A stretch of 64,000 nucleotides of DNA from Hyaloperonospora brassicae (lineage: Eukaryota > Oomycota > Peronosporomycetes > Peronosporales > Peronosporaceae). Below, piece by piece: positions 23,250 through 35,610 of the stretch; the first letter of the stretch is position 1; every line of letters begins with the position of its first letter. A model generated the notes under the pieces. That model was not told the DNA's origin. It did not search any database and saw only the letters and a list, made by a program, of their open reading frames with translations. Location of the stretch: the NCBI GenBank assembly GCA_947650285.1, contig CANTFL010000465.1:1-64000 (forward strand), read 5' to 3'. The translations under genes and the position numbers were made by a program.

Positions 23250-23610
23250 TGTCTGCATTCATTTAAGACGCCCGCTACAAGCATCATCGTCAATGTATTT
23301 TCAATGTCCCGATAAAGACACCGCGACACTGTTCCTGCCTCCGATGCGTTAGACTAAGATCACGATGACCGTGTTTTAAGTGCTTCGTCGGTGTATAGAA
23401 CACGGCCGTATTCTTGTTCAATCAATGCGTGCGCCAATGCAAAATCAATTTTTCACGATTTTGTTCATATGCCGTTTTTTAGTACTTTAGAACTAATCAG
23501 ACTAGACTGCGTGCTCTCTGCAAGAAGTGTTGCGCCAAATCAACAATACTGATCGTAATGTTGCCTTATTCATTGACCAAATCAATCGATTTTAATGCTT
23601 ATCGTGCTGT
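23250..23610. repeat. Inverted repeat, right copy
   Basis: Reverse-complement partner of 17005-17352. No gag-like sequence follows it on the right before the Copia-like repeat at 23781, so if it is an LTR it is solo or truncated. Confidence 0.7.
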
Positions 23611-23780
23611 CGTAAGGTCTGCCGAACATCGTAGCAGATCAATTATTATCTACCGTTTATTTAACGGGGTGAGCTCTTTACATATCATTAACATTTAGTA
23701 ATATCCATGTGAATATTATATTAGATAATCATTTTCAACAACATTACCATATCAGGACACATAAAGTAAACACAATAAGC

Positions 23781-24030
23781 TACTAGACGCGCGCAATTGG
23801 ATGATGAGCGAGAAAGGGGCATATGACTCTAAAGTTGAATGTACCTTAAGAAAGACGTAAAAGGTTGATTCACAAGGATTTAACTATATTAGATTTAGCT
23901 CATTAATTCGTCTTCTCATCTGAGCATCCTTTATCAACTCTCTTTCTCGCGCTTCTCCATCGCTCATGTGTACGTGACGTCCGGAATCACGCACCCTTGT
24001 CTATAAATACATACAAGAGCTTCTAGTAAA
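23781..24030 (+). repeat. Copia-like LTR relic, left copy
   Basis: It is similar to 26783-27012 in the same orientation. Shared landmarks in order are GCGCAAT..GATG/GTGAGC.AGAAA, an AT-rich middle, CTC/TTC-rich stretches, then GTGTACGTG.CGTC.GGAA and CCTTGT followed by an AT-rich end. The start (TACTAGACGCGCGCAA) resembles a mutated TGTTAGAC LTR end. Divergence is high. Confidence 0.5.
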
Positions 24031-26109
24031 TGGTAAAAGCGAGCCTTCTTACTCTATCACCCAGTTTCATCCTCAGAGTTCGGGGTTGCGTTCTAGATGG
24101 AAGTAAAGGCATGCGAGATCTCTGTATTGACCACATCGTATACCCGAAGCACTTTTTGTCCCTCAATTTCGTCCACTGGAATTTTTACAAAAACTTGCCA
24201 CGCACACTATTTATAAGTTCTCCATAGTGAGCTGCGTGGTGTGTAAGATTCGTCAGCGGGTCTGACGCGTGGCCTGATACCGGGTGCTACCAGCAGCTGA
24301 GTAAACACCTAACTTACTTCGTAGACGCTACTTCAACTAGATGGCCATCCAGATGTTCCATATGTAATTTGTGCTATGCTGGCCACGTTATCTCAATATC
24401 ACAATCCAAAAAGGATATCATTTCGAGAAGAATTACCCTTCATCGCTTTAAAATCCTCCTCCAAATGTATGGAGTAGTACGACTTTTTCGAGTTAGAACA
24501 TCGTTAAAAATTTTCAGCTTTTCGGACGACGATCTATAGGGATTGTCTAGCATTGTGGTCATGTTTCTGAGTTTCCGGCATGCAGAATGTCTCATTAAAG
24601 CTGTTAAAGGTACCCAAATCATGCAGCGCGCGGAGTCAAAGCATCATGCAGGCGACGAAACGTCTGGTGATGATTGAAAAAATGCGTTGTGCATAATACT
24701 GACTTTAGGAGTGTGTGTATGATAATATGTGGACTAGGCGATCAAGTTGTCCCCACAGAATGACGCGGACTTCATTCTGTCCAATTGAGATTGTGCAATC
24801 TGGTGGAACAAATATTTTTTGTTTGTGGTAATGCCTCTGCCACAACCGTTACCCATAAGGCTTGTGTTCATCATCATTAACGCGGGGACATAAAATAGTT
24901 ATGCGTTGGCCCAACTTGACCCACCAGAAAAGTCCCATTATAATACCGGAAAAATGATCAGTGAACAGCGACCACGCAGTTCTTCGTTATTGTAGTACTT
25001 ACAATTCTTCGACATTTCTAGGGCTACTGCGTCGTTCTACGAGCTGTTGGAGGCATCTGAAGTCGCCAATTCGCTTCGGTGATTTTGATCGCTATGTAGC
25101 ATTGGGTGGCTTAGCACTTCTTTTAAGACCCGCTATGCTTACCAGCCACACCACGGCGATATTTTCGGAACCGGTGTCAGATAGTGTAGTTCGAGCTACG
25201 TCATCGCCCTATGATGCGAAGTAGCTTTGTTCCCCCAGCTTCATCGCATAGTCTTATTGGCCTTTGTATACCAATCTCCCTGCTACTGGGCCTTATAAGA
25301 CCATGAAGTGCTAACAAGTGGAATACTCCTGAAGCAATCAAGCCAATATTACATTTAAGCGCAAAAAAGAACGATCTTCTCCTATTAGTAGACTCAGCTC
25401 TCGGTGAACCTTTTTGTAGTCTACATACGATTGCATCTCTGGACTCACGATTCACTCATATGAGGGTCGTTGCTTTACTTTCTGGTACTGGTCTAGTCAA
25501 CGTTTCATTATCAATTCTGAAGTACGCGGCTTGCTACATCAGCTCAATCAGACGCAGCACCTACTTACACAGATGTTTATTTGTTACATACTTATATAAT
25601 AGGTAGTATATCCTCCTGTATCCCCAAATTTTGCACAAGGCGTTTCACACGTATATCGGAGCTTTTTTTTTGGTTATCATACGACCCAAGCACATATGGG
25701 TATGAGAATGGTGCCCTTATAAGCAATGTCTAGCGACTGAGCGAGAAGGTGAGGTATATCAAGGTACACGGGCGACCCACTATATCCTTTAATCGGGCAA
25801 CAAAGTTACCGCGACGACGACTACTTTATAGGCTAGGTAGCACCAGTCTTTGGACAGTATAGCGCTTACGCGCAGTCTCGTGTCTGGTGTCTCAAGATGA
25901 TCAGGTATTTCAAGTTCCGTGCAGGTCCCTGTAATCTATGTTGTGCAACGTGAGGATCCTGCAGACAGTGGTTTGACATCATTTCTGAAAAAGGCTGAAG
26001 CCTCCGTGACATCACGCTATTCGGAGGACATGTACACTTGATTAGTATCCTCTATATCCATAGCGATGTTTGCTAGTTGGTCCGCCATAATTATGTTTGT
26101 GCAGTAATG

Positions 26110-26470
26110 ATGCCCTCAACTGGAGACATCGATAGCAACAGCTAGAGCTTCTTGAAACAAGCATAGCAAGTGACGCTTGCGCGGAGGATGTCGCATTGGA
26201 AGCTGCAAAAGCACTAGAGCACTGTCCCCAATTAGATGGAGAGGCGAGTAGCCACTGGTCTTTGCTTGTCGAAGGCCGTGCACGAGCCCCCCAGTAATCA
26301 GCTACATTTTAGGGGTAACAGCAGAACCATGATTCACACTCGATACCATCATGAAGCAATCAGCGTGCGTCTGAACGTGGAGTTTAATACTGGCGGATCC
26401 AGCTCCGCCTGGACTCGAATTATCGCGGTACCTTTGTAGAAAAATAGGTGGTAAAGCACTCCAGGGTTGC
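26110..26470 (+). pseudogene. Possible Copia RNase H C-terminal remnant
   Basis: The plus strand gives SIASDACAEDVALEAAKAL near 26150-26210, resembling the Glu-containing Copia RNase H helix, and RTMIHTRYHHEAISVR near 26325-26370. The latter resembles the Copia motif R-T-K-H-I-D-I-R-Y-H-F before the tail. The intervening sequence does not align well. Weak, but both pieces are in the expected order and distance. Confidence 0.4.
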
Positions 26471-26782
26471 GGTCGGTAGGCAGCATGTAAAATGCAGGCG
26501 GATCGTTGGAGTAGAGAAGAGTATCAGCCAATGCTGACCGTACTTAAAAAAGAGTTTTCCGTCTCCGCCCATATCAGGCTTGTAACGGAGTGAGCCGTTA
26601 CATACAAATTGGTACGAATGTACAATTTTTTATATATTATCATTTTTGATAATATTCAATCAACGTCACTCAAGAAGAGGTGATGTTAATGGAATAATGC
26701 CTTCAGGGACAACATTTTTAGGTGCTCCACAGGCAGATTGATTTACACGGTATATCAACCAGATTAACCACCAATCGCTTCT

Positions 26783-27012
26783 ATACCCGCGCAATAGGTG
26801 GTGAGCAAGAAACCCACATAGAAACTTGTAGTTTAACATAGTCAGATTAGGACAAAGGTAATTTTATTAACAATATAAGATATAGTTCTACTTCCTCCTT
26901 TAACAGAGCTTGCGAGTTCTTTTTACTTCATCGCGTTCCTCAACGCCACGTGTACGTGGCGTCGGAAGTAGGCGTCCTTGTATTGTTATTAATGCAAGGT
27001 CTTATTCAGCTA
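26783..27012 (+). repeat. Copia-like LTR relic, right copy
   Basis: Direct-orientation partner of 23781-24030 (GCGCAATAGGTGGTGAGCAAG at its start, the CACGTGTACGTGGCGTCGG block near 26946). It ends where the LINE's last reading frame begins. Confidence 0.5.
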
Positions 27013-27800
27013 TCTGAGCAAGAGCGTGCTCCGTTTCAAGGCTAGTATATTGATCCACGAACCCGCGTAACCGCATGTCGAAAGAGAGACCGATCCCTGG
27101 TTGCGTGTACCCCGTAAATCAAAACCGAGGCGTTCGTGCGGCGGAGGTGCTCGACCCAGATAGAATGAAGGGTCGTCGACACGGCAACACGCGACAGATC
27201 TAGAGCATATGGAAATGCCCGGAGCCTGAGCCGTATAGAAATCCACGCTAGAATCAATATATCGGTTGAAAGCATTCCATGCGGACTGCGGAAAACCTGA
27301 GACGTCCAAGCCGAACACCTAGACGTTCAGGTCTGCCGCCGGTGGAGCTCCAAGCCACCGCGATTGATCGAGGAGATAGTCCCAGTAGCGACGTGCACTA
27401 GCGCAGGTCCAGGATATTTGGCTTGCCATCGCTGGATCACTTGTCCCACACTCAGAGACAAGGCACACAATTTGGCTAGCCCAAATCCAGAGAGGATATC
27501 TGTTACGCTTTAGTCGATACAGCGTCTGAGCGTTATTCGGAAGGGAAGCCCAAATACGGCGGATATCTCGCCAAGTAATGAATTGTGTACTTATCGATAT
27601 CACGTGAATATCCACTTTTGCGTCACGTTCATCGAGAAGGCAAATGCTTTCATAAAGGCGGCGGCGTGAGATTTTCTGTTTAATTTTAATGCGTCGCGGC
27701 CGCCGTCGGCGTCGCCCGGCTTAAATGTGTACAACGCGCGTAAGCGCCGGATGCGCGCGAAAGTGGACAGATATCCCACTGGACGTAGACGAGGCGATGT
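27010..27800 (-). pseudogene. LINE ORF2 C-terminal region with zinc-binding-like segment
   Basis: The minus strand near 27480-27370 reads CLVSECGTSDPAMASQISWTC followed by ASARRYWDYLL, the pattern of the zinc-binding region after many LINE reverse transcriptases (C-x-x-x-C ... W-x-C ... A-R-x-F/Y-W). The following open frame (27318-27010) completes the C-terminus. Frames shift between pieces. Confidence 0.6.
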
Positions 27801-28799
27801 CACATAAAGACATCGACGTCACAAGTTGCGCTTCGCATCTCATGCCCAACTCGTAATGAGCCAGCAATTCACCGTCACGATTGAGCAACCAGTCATAATA
27901 TTGGTGCACAGTCGTCAAATACGCAATCAGTGACCCCGGCTCATACGCCTGATGAACGATTGCTGGAAAATTTACAAAAGAGCGATCTAAAAAGACCCCA
28001 AACGCCGACGTTTCACCATAAATTGGGTTGCTATGTCACACGTGGGCAAAAATAGGCAATACTACTCTGAACAGTCGTCCAACACAGTATATAGCCAACA
28101 TATTGCTTTCTCTGTGCAAACTCAGCTCCTTTCACGGTATATGCCTGGTAGCGGCAATCCGTCAGCACCGCCATATCCTTTAGCAAAGATTGCACCATCC
28201 ATCGTTCGTCAAATCGCCCCGATGAAGCTACTTGAGCCTGCATCCCCGCGCGCAGGTTGTCATCAATTGTCTGTCGAACATCAATTGTGACACTACCGTC
28301 GTCGTTATCGTTATCTTTGGCTCTTGACGCAAAAGCGATGGCTCAAAGGCAAATATCTGGATATATCTTAGGCGAAAGTGTCGAGCCGCTGACATCACAA
28401 CGATTTCTGACCCAGTTATCCAAGAGAGATGTGCGATATATAGGATGCTTGTAGGCCGTCCAACAGGGCGTGATGTAAGCCGGTCCCGTCTCAACAGAGC
28501 TCCATATATAGTCAACAATCAGTAAATTGCGCGAAGATGAAGTGGCAGCCGACTCGATGATGATCGTCCCTGTCATAGTCATTGATTCCTTTCAAATACA
28601 TGGCACCTCTAATTCACCTTTTGGTTCGGTAGTGAAGCCATCTCAGAGGGGACCCATTGCCGGACCTCTTGCCATGACGTACACCTCATACAAAGTCCAG
28701 AATCCAGCTATGCAACCGTGTAATCACGGACGGATGAGGCCAACAGTGCCGTGTTATGTAGGTTATTTAGGGCACCGCAACGGCATTGATTTTTAAGCG

Positions 28800-29600
28800 C
28801 GTTTTTCCACCGTGTGAGTCTTCTCAAGGGCTAGTACAAGCCGGCCCCATAGAGAACGGATACTTTTCTTCTGGTTTTCGGCCAACGCATCATGCTGTAC
28901 GACCAGAACACCAAGATACCTGCACTATGCGCTGGAATTCTGTAGACTAAGGCCACAGGTGTCAAGCGGCTGATAAGATCCGCGAGGGTCGAGCTCAATG
29001 ACCATCGATTTCGCTTGATTAGTTCGCAGGCCCGAAACGCTGGCAAAGTCGTCAAGAATAGTTAAAATTGTGTAACCGAAGACCAATCTCAAATGTATAC
29101 CGCCGTATCGTCGGCGTATTCTGATAAAATGAGATCAGTAGTCCATCGTCCAGCCGTTAAAGGTGCCCCGCAAATGTCCCCGTGCTTGGATTACTTTATA
29201 GACACTATCGAGAGCGAGACAAAAGAGCAGGGGCGCCAGGAGGTACCTTTGATCGATTCCACAGAGAACACCACGGCTATTGGAGCGGTTTCCGTTTACG
29301 AGAAATCGGCACGTCGTATCAGATTGTAATGCCGCCACGACCGATATAAATTAAGGCGAAAAGCTAAGCCACGAAAGCGCAGAAATCAAATATGGCCGTT
29401 GCAGAGTATCGTTTGCCTTGGCAAAATCAAGAAGCAGGACAATTAAACCATGTAAATCACTGTCCGAAGCTGCAAATTTGCGAGCGGCCATAAGGATTTC
29501 AAGAGCCGTTTGTCTTGATCGGCTCGGGGATAAGCCACTTTGAGCTGAAAGAACGAGATACGACAGAACCGTCTGCATCCGAAACGAGAGAATTTAGCTA
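28800..29600 (-). pseudogene. LINE reverse transcriptase, broken
   Basis: Motifs read on the minus strand: SPSRSRQTALEILMAARKF and LLLDFAKANDTLQRPYL (29530-29370, the first palm Asp region), SRGVLCGIDQ...LAPLLFCLALD (29290-29190), and EYADDTAVYI (about 29125-29095), which is the catalytic Y-x-D-D box of non-LTR RTs. It is followed by a fingers/thumb region. Stops and shifts lie between the motifs, so it is inactive. Confidence 0.85.
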
Positions 29601-30690
29601 TACAATTTTAGTCACTAATTAGCATCGCGATTGGGCAATGATCAAGCGGTAATGCGTATGCCGCCGTTTTCTTCATAGATTATATGTTCGCTTCACCAAA
29701 TGACGCTAGTAACACACTGCAACTGATCCATCTGGTGTAAAATACAGCGAGTACAGGCTCTAGTTCATCAGCGTAATCTATGTAAAAACGTGATTCAAAG
29801 TTCATCTAGCCCCGCTAATTTCGCGTGTTTAAGCCGCTTCAAATGGCGCGCTCACATCTTCCGGATCAAATTCAGCTGTCACAGCAGATTCATCAACTTC
29901 ATCCGGTGGCGATACCCTGTCCAGAAATGCGTATGTTGCCTCGGGACAGGCAAACGAATGAGTCATAATAGTCTCTAAGCCGTCAACGACCTCATCAGCC
30001 AAATCTAAAGACCAATTCCAATCAACTATGACGTTTCCTCCTGAAGGTACAATGGTAATGTTCTGAGATTTAGTCGACACTCGGGCGTAGATTCTTCGAG
30101 ATGTCTTGCTTGGAGAAAAAGTGTGCTGCAGAAGAAATCTCTTCTTCTTAGTTCTCTGCCAAAAACGTCGACTTTACGCTACGCTACGACGAAGGTCTGC
30201 AGGATTATCGACGAATATTGGGGGAACGCAATCTTCGGAGGCAGGTGCTAGTGAGTAGGCTGTCAAACGTTTTTTTACTAGTGCTGTAGTTAACCAAGCA
30301 TATAACCGACTTAGCCGCTGCCTATAGCTTCTCTTCAAACCTTGGTGAGCGTTTTTAAACGTCACCAAAAGAACCTTGCGAAAATTGACTTTTTAATCTT
30401 CTAACAAATTACCAATAGTCAAGCTGTGCTATAGTCTGACGTCGAAAAAGATGTTGTATTTTTGATTTGAAGCTGTGTGAGCGCAATGGCCACAATTATA
30501 TTGCTATTAGGGTTTTGTGCGCAAATCCGGGAACAGGATATACTCGCCTCGGCGTACGGACGCGCATTATAGTACTTGGCGCTCCGATCCGGTCACTTAT
30601 TTCATTTTGATCATTTAATTAACCTGACCCTGACATGTCAACGTCTCAAATTCAAAAAGCATGTAAGGAACTCACATACCACCGATCCAG
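29601..30690 (-). pseudogene. LINE ORF2 linker between endonuclease and RT
   Basis: The best piece is 30080-29829, with SPPDEVDESAVTAEFDPEDV, an acidic linker as found upstream of LINE RT domains. The rest shows only short open stretches. Assignment is by position between readable endonuclease and RT. Confidence 0.5.
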
Positions 30691-30699
30691 TCGAGAACT

Positions 30700-31160
30700 A
30701 GCCAATCCACCGCCCGGCAAGGTGTAAAAATAAGTGTTAGACGCCGCTTGAAATGATGGTATGACTCTTTCTTCTTCTGCTAGCTCCATGGCATCTTAAA
30801 AACATTGCTAATCTGAGCCTGACCGAGAAGCCGTCTGAGCGTCAACGAGTCATGATTGCCCGGTATCGAGATAAAGACCATCAAGTCTCGGAACTAACAT
30901 GCAGCTGAAGTCCCTCTCATCAAAATCTGTCCATCGAATCCTATGAGAAAATATAGTAGCCGATCGATAAGCGCCTCTCGGAAAGTCTTATTGTTTGGAG
31001 CGTATACGTTGACCACAATAATGGGGTTACTCATGATCGCAATTCGAACAGCCATTTACTGATGTGTCCAATGCTCTGTATGTCACGGATTCAATTCCCT
31101 AATGGGTATGGGTTTACTAAAATTGCCACGCCTGCACAACGGTGCTCAGACTCTTTCCAC
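30700..31160 (-). pseudogene. LINE endonuclease (APE type), broken
   Basis: The minus strand gives HRCAGVAILVNPYPLGN near 31145-31090 and IIVVNVYAPNNKTFREALID near 31025-30965. The second is the characteristic V-x-N-V-Y-A-P-N block of the apurinic-type endonuclease that nicks target DNA. Active-site residues further on are lost among stops. Confidence 0.7.
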
Positions 31161-31199
31161 AGTGTGCGCCCAGGCTTGACCACAAATCTGCATATAGCA

Positions 31200-34100
31200 A
31201 TATACAGCTTTTACATATTTTTAGACTCATTGATATTAACCCGAGTTTTTTGTAAAAGAACCAGAATAATGGATTCCCTTGTTTCGCGCTGTCGAAGCGA
31301 CCAAACCACTCGGCGCAGCGTTCCGGTTGTTTGGGAAACTCCGCGACATTTTGGAAATGGAGACCGATGCTGTTTTTGCGCATTCGCCGCGATATCTTCA
31401 ACATAAGGCTACGACGAAGTCGGTGGCAGACGGCCGTGTTAAGTTGAACTGGTCAAATCCCAGTCCTGTCGATCGGACAAAGTTTTCTACGGGATCCAGA
31501 AAGGAAGGTCTACGATTTACGCTCCTTGCCGATTCATCACGTATTTCAGCCAAGATTCCCTCAATACTAAGGTAATTGACCACCGCGACCGATAAGGTCA
31601 ATCGATGGTTTCCAGTTGTCAGGTTCGCAGATAGTGCTGGAAACGGCCGTGCGCACCTCTTTGGAGAGGTGATACAGCACTGCCTTCGTCTGCGGCATCA
31701 CAACGTTTGTCTCGTCCTCAACGGGTGCGAAATTCGCGAGTGAGAAGCACAAGACGTAAAGGGATCCCCAATGATCCAAGTCGGCTATCGGTTTGACGAC
31801 ATTCGTAAACAATATCTCCGGCTGTAGTTTACTAGAGCATCTCCATAGTTAGATATTATCAGTCGTTTTACTCAATTTGGCCGACTTGGTCATCATTCGT
31901 CGCGGCCCATCCCGTGCACAGCTCTCGACGATCTGCATCTGCGTAGTTGGTTTGCAAACGGATCACAGCCTGTTGGGGTTTGCTGTTAACGGTATGTCCA
32001 AAATCTCGCAGAGTTTCTTCCGGTATCGAGGCGATATAAGCAACCGGGCACGGCAGACTAAAGTTAGGTACCGCTAGATCCATCACACGCGAGTCAGCCC
32101 AGGCATTTTGTCCCTTAGGCACAACCGGAATCGTAGCCGGTAGTGCAGCCATTGCTTTGTGCTTGAGTATCCATGCCAAAATTACATATTTGTTTGCGGA
32201 AATTTATTTTGTACTCTCAGGCATGGCAGCAGCTGCTACTGCAACAGAGACACTTTTCGGGATCTTGCGCACCCTAGTTTCTCGTAAGGTCTGGTCGTGA
32301 GCATCAGGTATGCAAAAATGACTCATAGGAGTTTGAAACGCAATCTGGGTTTCCTGGTCGTCTCGGCACTTCATAGGATTTAACGGCATAGCATTGCTAC
32401 CTTGGTCATGGTAGTCTATTATGCCTGAAGCGACCTTGAGCTCGTCTTTAATCGCCTTAGCTGGCTCCCCTGGTATGGTAACACTAGCGGCGCAGGATGG
32501 CGGAGTTACCGCCCCTCCAACTAGATCACCCATGGACATGGTATTTGCAAACGTAACTGTACATTCTGCCATAGTGACATCATAATCATGAGCAATTTGC
32601 CCATCTGAATCCTGAGGTCCCCTAGGAATCATGTCCGCCGGCGTTGGATAGGCGGCTTCCCCTCAGCCGGACCCTTTTCGAAGGTGGCTTTGGGTACGCT
32701 ACGTTTGCGGCGAACGAAAGAAGACAACAAACGCTCATTGGTCAAGTGGCTCTTCTCCCGCTCCTTATCCGCCAACTCAACAGGTATCGCGCTCGGCGGG
32801 GTCACAACTTGCGGAACCTTGAGATCTACCGCAGGATTTAGTTTAGGTTTGATCTTGCCAAATGGCTTGTCAAATTTTTAGTGTGTTCTTTGCCCTCGTT
32901 GCATGCGCCGTAGCGCGGTTCGCCGTAGCACTGGTGGTTCAATATTCGTACTCCAATGCGAGCAATCCTTAATCTTCATCGTCAATAGCGGTTGGTTCCC
33001 CACCCGTAATTGTCTCATGAGTAATATACTCTTCGAGCGCATGAGCGTGAGCCTCGACGTAGCAAGCTCGCATGTAGTATGCAGCGCGCTTCGTCTCAGC
33101 AGCAGTCGAAGTAAGAACATTGACCTCTTTTTTGGTGTCCTTCAGCTGCGACCGTGCCAAAACAAGAGCCTGATCATTCGAGGGCATCAGCGACGTGGCA
33201 TTCGTGTCTGTTGGTGGAGCTCTTGCGGCGACTCGGTTACCACCGACCAACAGGCCCTCTAGTTCACGAACCGCTCGCGTGCGCTAGTCGCTGGGCTTGG
33301 AAAAAATGGAAGGTCCTGGCTTGAATTGCACCGCAGCCAGCTTCCAATTCGATTAAATCGTGTCCTTCTTTGGGGGGGTTCTTGTTTGACTTTACCGAGT
33401 TCGCTGAGCTGTCCTTGACGGGTGTTGTCTTAACCGGTTAAGACAGCTTGCTAGCTTCAGCTTCAGTGGCCGACTGCAGGTGCCGGGTGACTCTACAGCT
33501 AGGATTGAACAAGACTCAAATTGAGCCACCGTTGGGCGTAAATTTCGGTGTTTCTTGCGATCCCTAAGATCATGTCATCCAGCTGTAGACGCTGCCGTAG
33601 CCGGTTTATAACCCACTATTAGATACGGAGGCCGTGGTACCGACCGCTAATCGAGGTTGGGGATGCGCCTGCGAAACCTGTGTCAACAGGTTTTTTTGTC
33701 TCCATACGCCTTTAACTGCGCCGTTGTTGCCGCCAGGATATTTACTAGCCTATCAACGTGGCGCAGGAGGTCTTCAAGGTCGAGGTGGGTAAAAGTCAAC
33801 TCACTGACGGGTTGAGGCGCCAGAGACATGCCAATAAACATACGGTTATGATCCACCTGAAAGGTGCCTCTGCGCCCGGAAAACTTGGCACTAGAATGAA
33901 AAGGCGAATAGCAAGTAACACAAGTAACGCGTTGGAAGTGACTTTATTGATGAAGAAAGATCTCCGTCACGGAATTCGAAATATTCGTAATTAGCTGAAA
34001 TTGTTTGGGACAGGCCACCTGCCAAAAGTCGCAACGAAAAGTTTAGAATCACAGACGTCCGATCCGAGTGAGCACCCAAGATGCACCGATGTCACTGCAC

Positions 34101-34520
34101 AGGACACACTTAACTCCAAATTTTTTAAACTGCTCTAGACGCACATCCATTGACGAGAACACCCACTCGATAGAATAGGAGATTGCGACCGGCAGATGCT
34201 GCTGGTATCGAAGGATTAGTTATGTCTTCGCGCTTTATTGTAGCAGGACTCAAGAGCTGAAGACGTTTAACTCGAAACAAAAATGATTTGGTATGCCAAC
34301 TCGCGGCAGCCGCTTGATCCAGCATAATACAAGTCAGTCCCCTCGTGTTGGCGTCATAACTGGTCCTCTTGGCACCATTGACGAATTCCCGACTCAGAAC
34401 ATCAAGTTCCGTCTCTCCCTCACGGTGCTTCAAGAGATATAAAGCAAAATTTTCTCAGCGATATACTGAGGCAGGCGCTCATACGTAAATACTATCACAA
34501 TAAAATTCTTTTCCAGGTAG
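31200..34520 (-). pseudogene. LINE ORF1-like protein, broken
   Basis: Readable stretches on the minus strand include 34433-34125, 33900-33690 (VDHNRMFIGMSLAPQPVSEL, DLEDLLRHVDRLVNILAAT), 33250-32969 (a helical, coiled-coil-like stretch) and 32632-32204 (Ala/Thr-rich). Near 33960-33900 there are Cys residues in a C-x-x-C then H context (CVTCYSPFH). ORF1 proteins of LINEs bind RNA. The frame at the left end continues across the element 2 insertion into 47648 and above. No confident domain name. Confidence 0.5.
34517..34520. repeat. Target-site duplication of element 2, left copy (GTAG)
   Basis: GTAG immediately precedes the LTR start and is repeated immediately after the 3' LTR at 47644-47647. 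Confidence 0.85.
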
Positions 34521-35610
34521 TGTGGTAAAGCAGTCTCAAAGAAATCTCTTTGGGACGTGGAGTGGCGATCGAGGATGGGCGATCGCACGGGTCCCACGTT
34601 TCGGTTGAACCAAGATCACTGTGATTGGATGATACAAGCTGGGACGGGTGGCTGACGATAACGTACCCCAAACCCAATTGGATAGGATCGTCCAATCTGG
34701 GACGAGGTTATGGGGTGGTCAGACCCGTTTTGATTACGCAATCCGTCGTGAGACAGGGCAAGACAAGACTCTCGATTTCACTGGAAGATCGCGATCCTAA
34801 CCTAGGATCGCAAATCTGATCTCCGGCTGCGATCCGCTAGTAGGATCGCGATCCACGGCTAGGATCACGATCCGCCAGTAAGATCGCGATCCGCTAGTAG
34901 GATCGTGGGGACATCTTGGGTGGGCCACAAGAAAGACACAACGGTTGATATACTGGGTGTGGACCACACAAATGTGAGGGGGCGATCTTCCTGGAAAGGC
35001 GACGCGTGGTATCTGGTTAGGACATACGGATAGGCATAGGGGTAGGGTTTTAGGATTGATTGGATAACATTAAACAGAGTTCAAATTACTTCACAAGGCA
35101 CACGTTATCTCTTCCGGGTTGGATTTTTTGGCCCCCGTTGAACAAAGAGTAACGGTACACGTCTACGCAAGTGTCACACCTGGATTGTTTTGGCCAGGTG
35201 TGTTCAAGAACCCTCAAGTAACATCAACTGCGATCGGACGCAGCAAGACAAGTAAAGGCAAGGCGCAAGATCGCGAGACGGCTCAAGTGGTCAGAAGGCT
35301 CGCGGATTAAGCAACCATACAGTGGAGAAGGCGATTTCGTTGAGATCAGGGTTACTCAAGTCAGTACCCACAAGTACCCCGTGATCGCGTGAAGATTTCC
35401 GCACGATCACACCCCATCCCCAACACGGTCAAGTTTTCTTTTGAGGCGAGTCCACCTGGAAGAGTGCAACCCGCCCTACCGACGGGTACACAAGGTGAGG
35501 AAAGCTATCAAGAACACGGGATCGGAGTACCCCCTCCGTTAGTCGGTCGTCCGGGCGCCAGTGGAGAGTTGGGATCGACTCATAATTTGAGCGATCGCCA
35601 CTCCACCACA
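34521..35610 (+). repeat. Element 2 5' LTR
   Basis: 1090 bp, starting TGTGGTAAAGC and ending CTCCACCACA. Apart from a repeat-length difference and a few substitutions it matches 46496-47643, about 99% by eye. It contains a cluster of 20-bp units built on GGATCGCGATCC (about 34795-34905) and the family block with GGAGTACCCCCTCCG and GGGTACACAAGG near 35480-35550. The last 220 bases stay open in frame with gag. Confidence 0.95.
34795..34910. repeat. GATCGCGATCC tandem repeat in 5' LTR
   Basis: Degenerate units of about 20 bp, each with the palindrome GGATCGCGATCC or a variant followed by CGGCTA or GCTAGTA. The 3' LTR has about three more units (46770-46940). Possible transcription-factor or methylation sites, but no function is shown by the sequence. 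Confidence 0.8.

Larger units (their letters stand above)
23781..27012 (+). mobile_element. Ancient, deleted Copia-like element
   Basis: Two direct LTR-like repeats about 3.0 kb apart enclose a region whose only recognisable coding trace is a Copia-type RNase H end on the plus strand near 26.1-26.4 kb. A full Copia element has about 4-5 kb internally, so much is deleted. Between 24031 and about 26100 I see no recognisable gene. The right repeat abuts the 3' end of the LINE. Confidence 0.45.
27013..34520 (-). mobile_element. Decayed LINE (non-LTR retrotransposon), 3' part
   Basis: On the minus strand the order is ORF1-like protein (34520 to about 31200), apurinic-type endonuclease (about 31160-30700), reverse transcriptase (about 29600-28850) and a C-terminal Cys-rich segment (about 27600-27010). 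The reading frames are interrupted throughout. Element 2 is inserted at 34520/47648; the 5' end of the LINE continues at 47648-48040. Total length is about 7.9 kb. No clear poly(A) tail was seen at the 3' end near 27.0 kb. Confidence 0.8.

Noticed and set aside
17005..23610. Inverted pair called outright as a DNA transposon
   Set aside because: No transposase is recognisable inside, and the left copy lies where the LTR of the decayed Ty3/Gypsy element is expected; kept as an open alternative only.
24961..25455. Open frames of 84-87 codons on both strands
   Set aside because: No recognisable domain. They lie inside the putative Copia relic but do not match Copia integrase or RT motifs that I could identify.
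35389..35610. Gag starting inside the LTR at 35389
   Set aside because: The frame is open there, but the MVRVPG start at the LTR boundary is conserved in element 1 and the LTR part is not.
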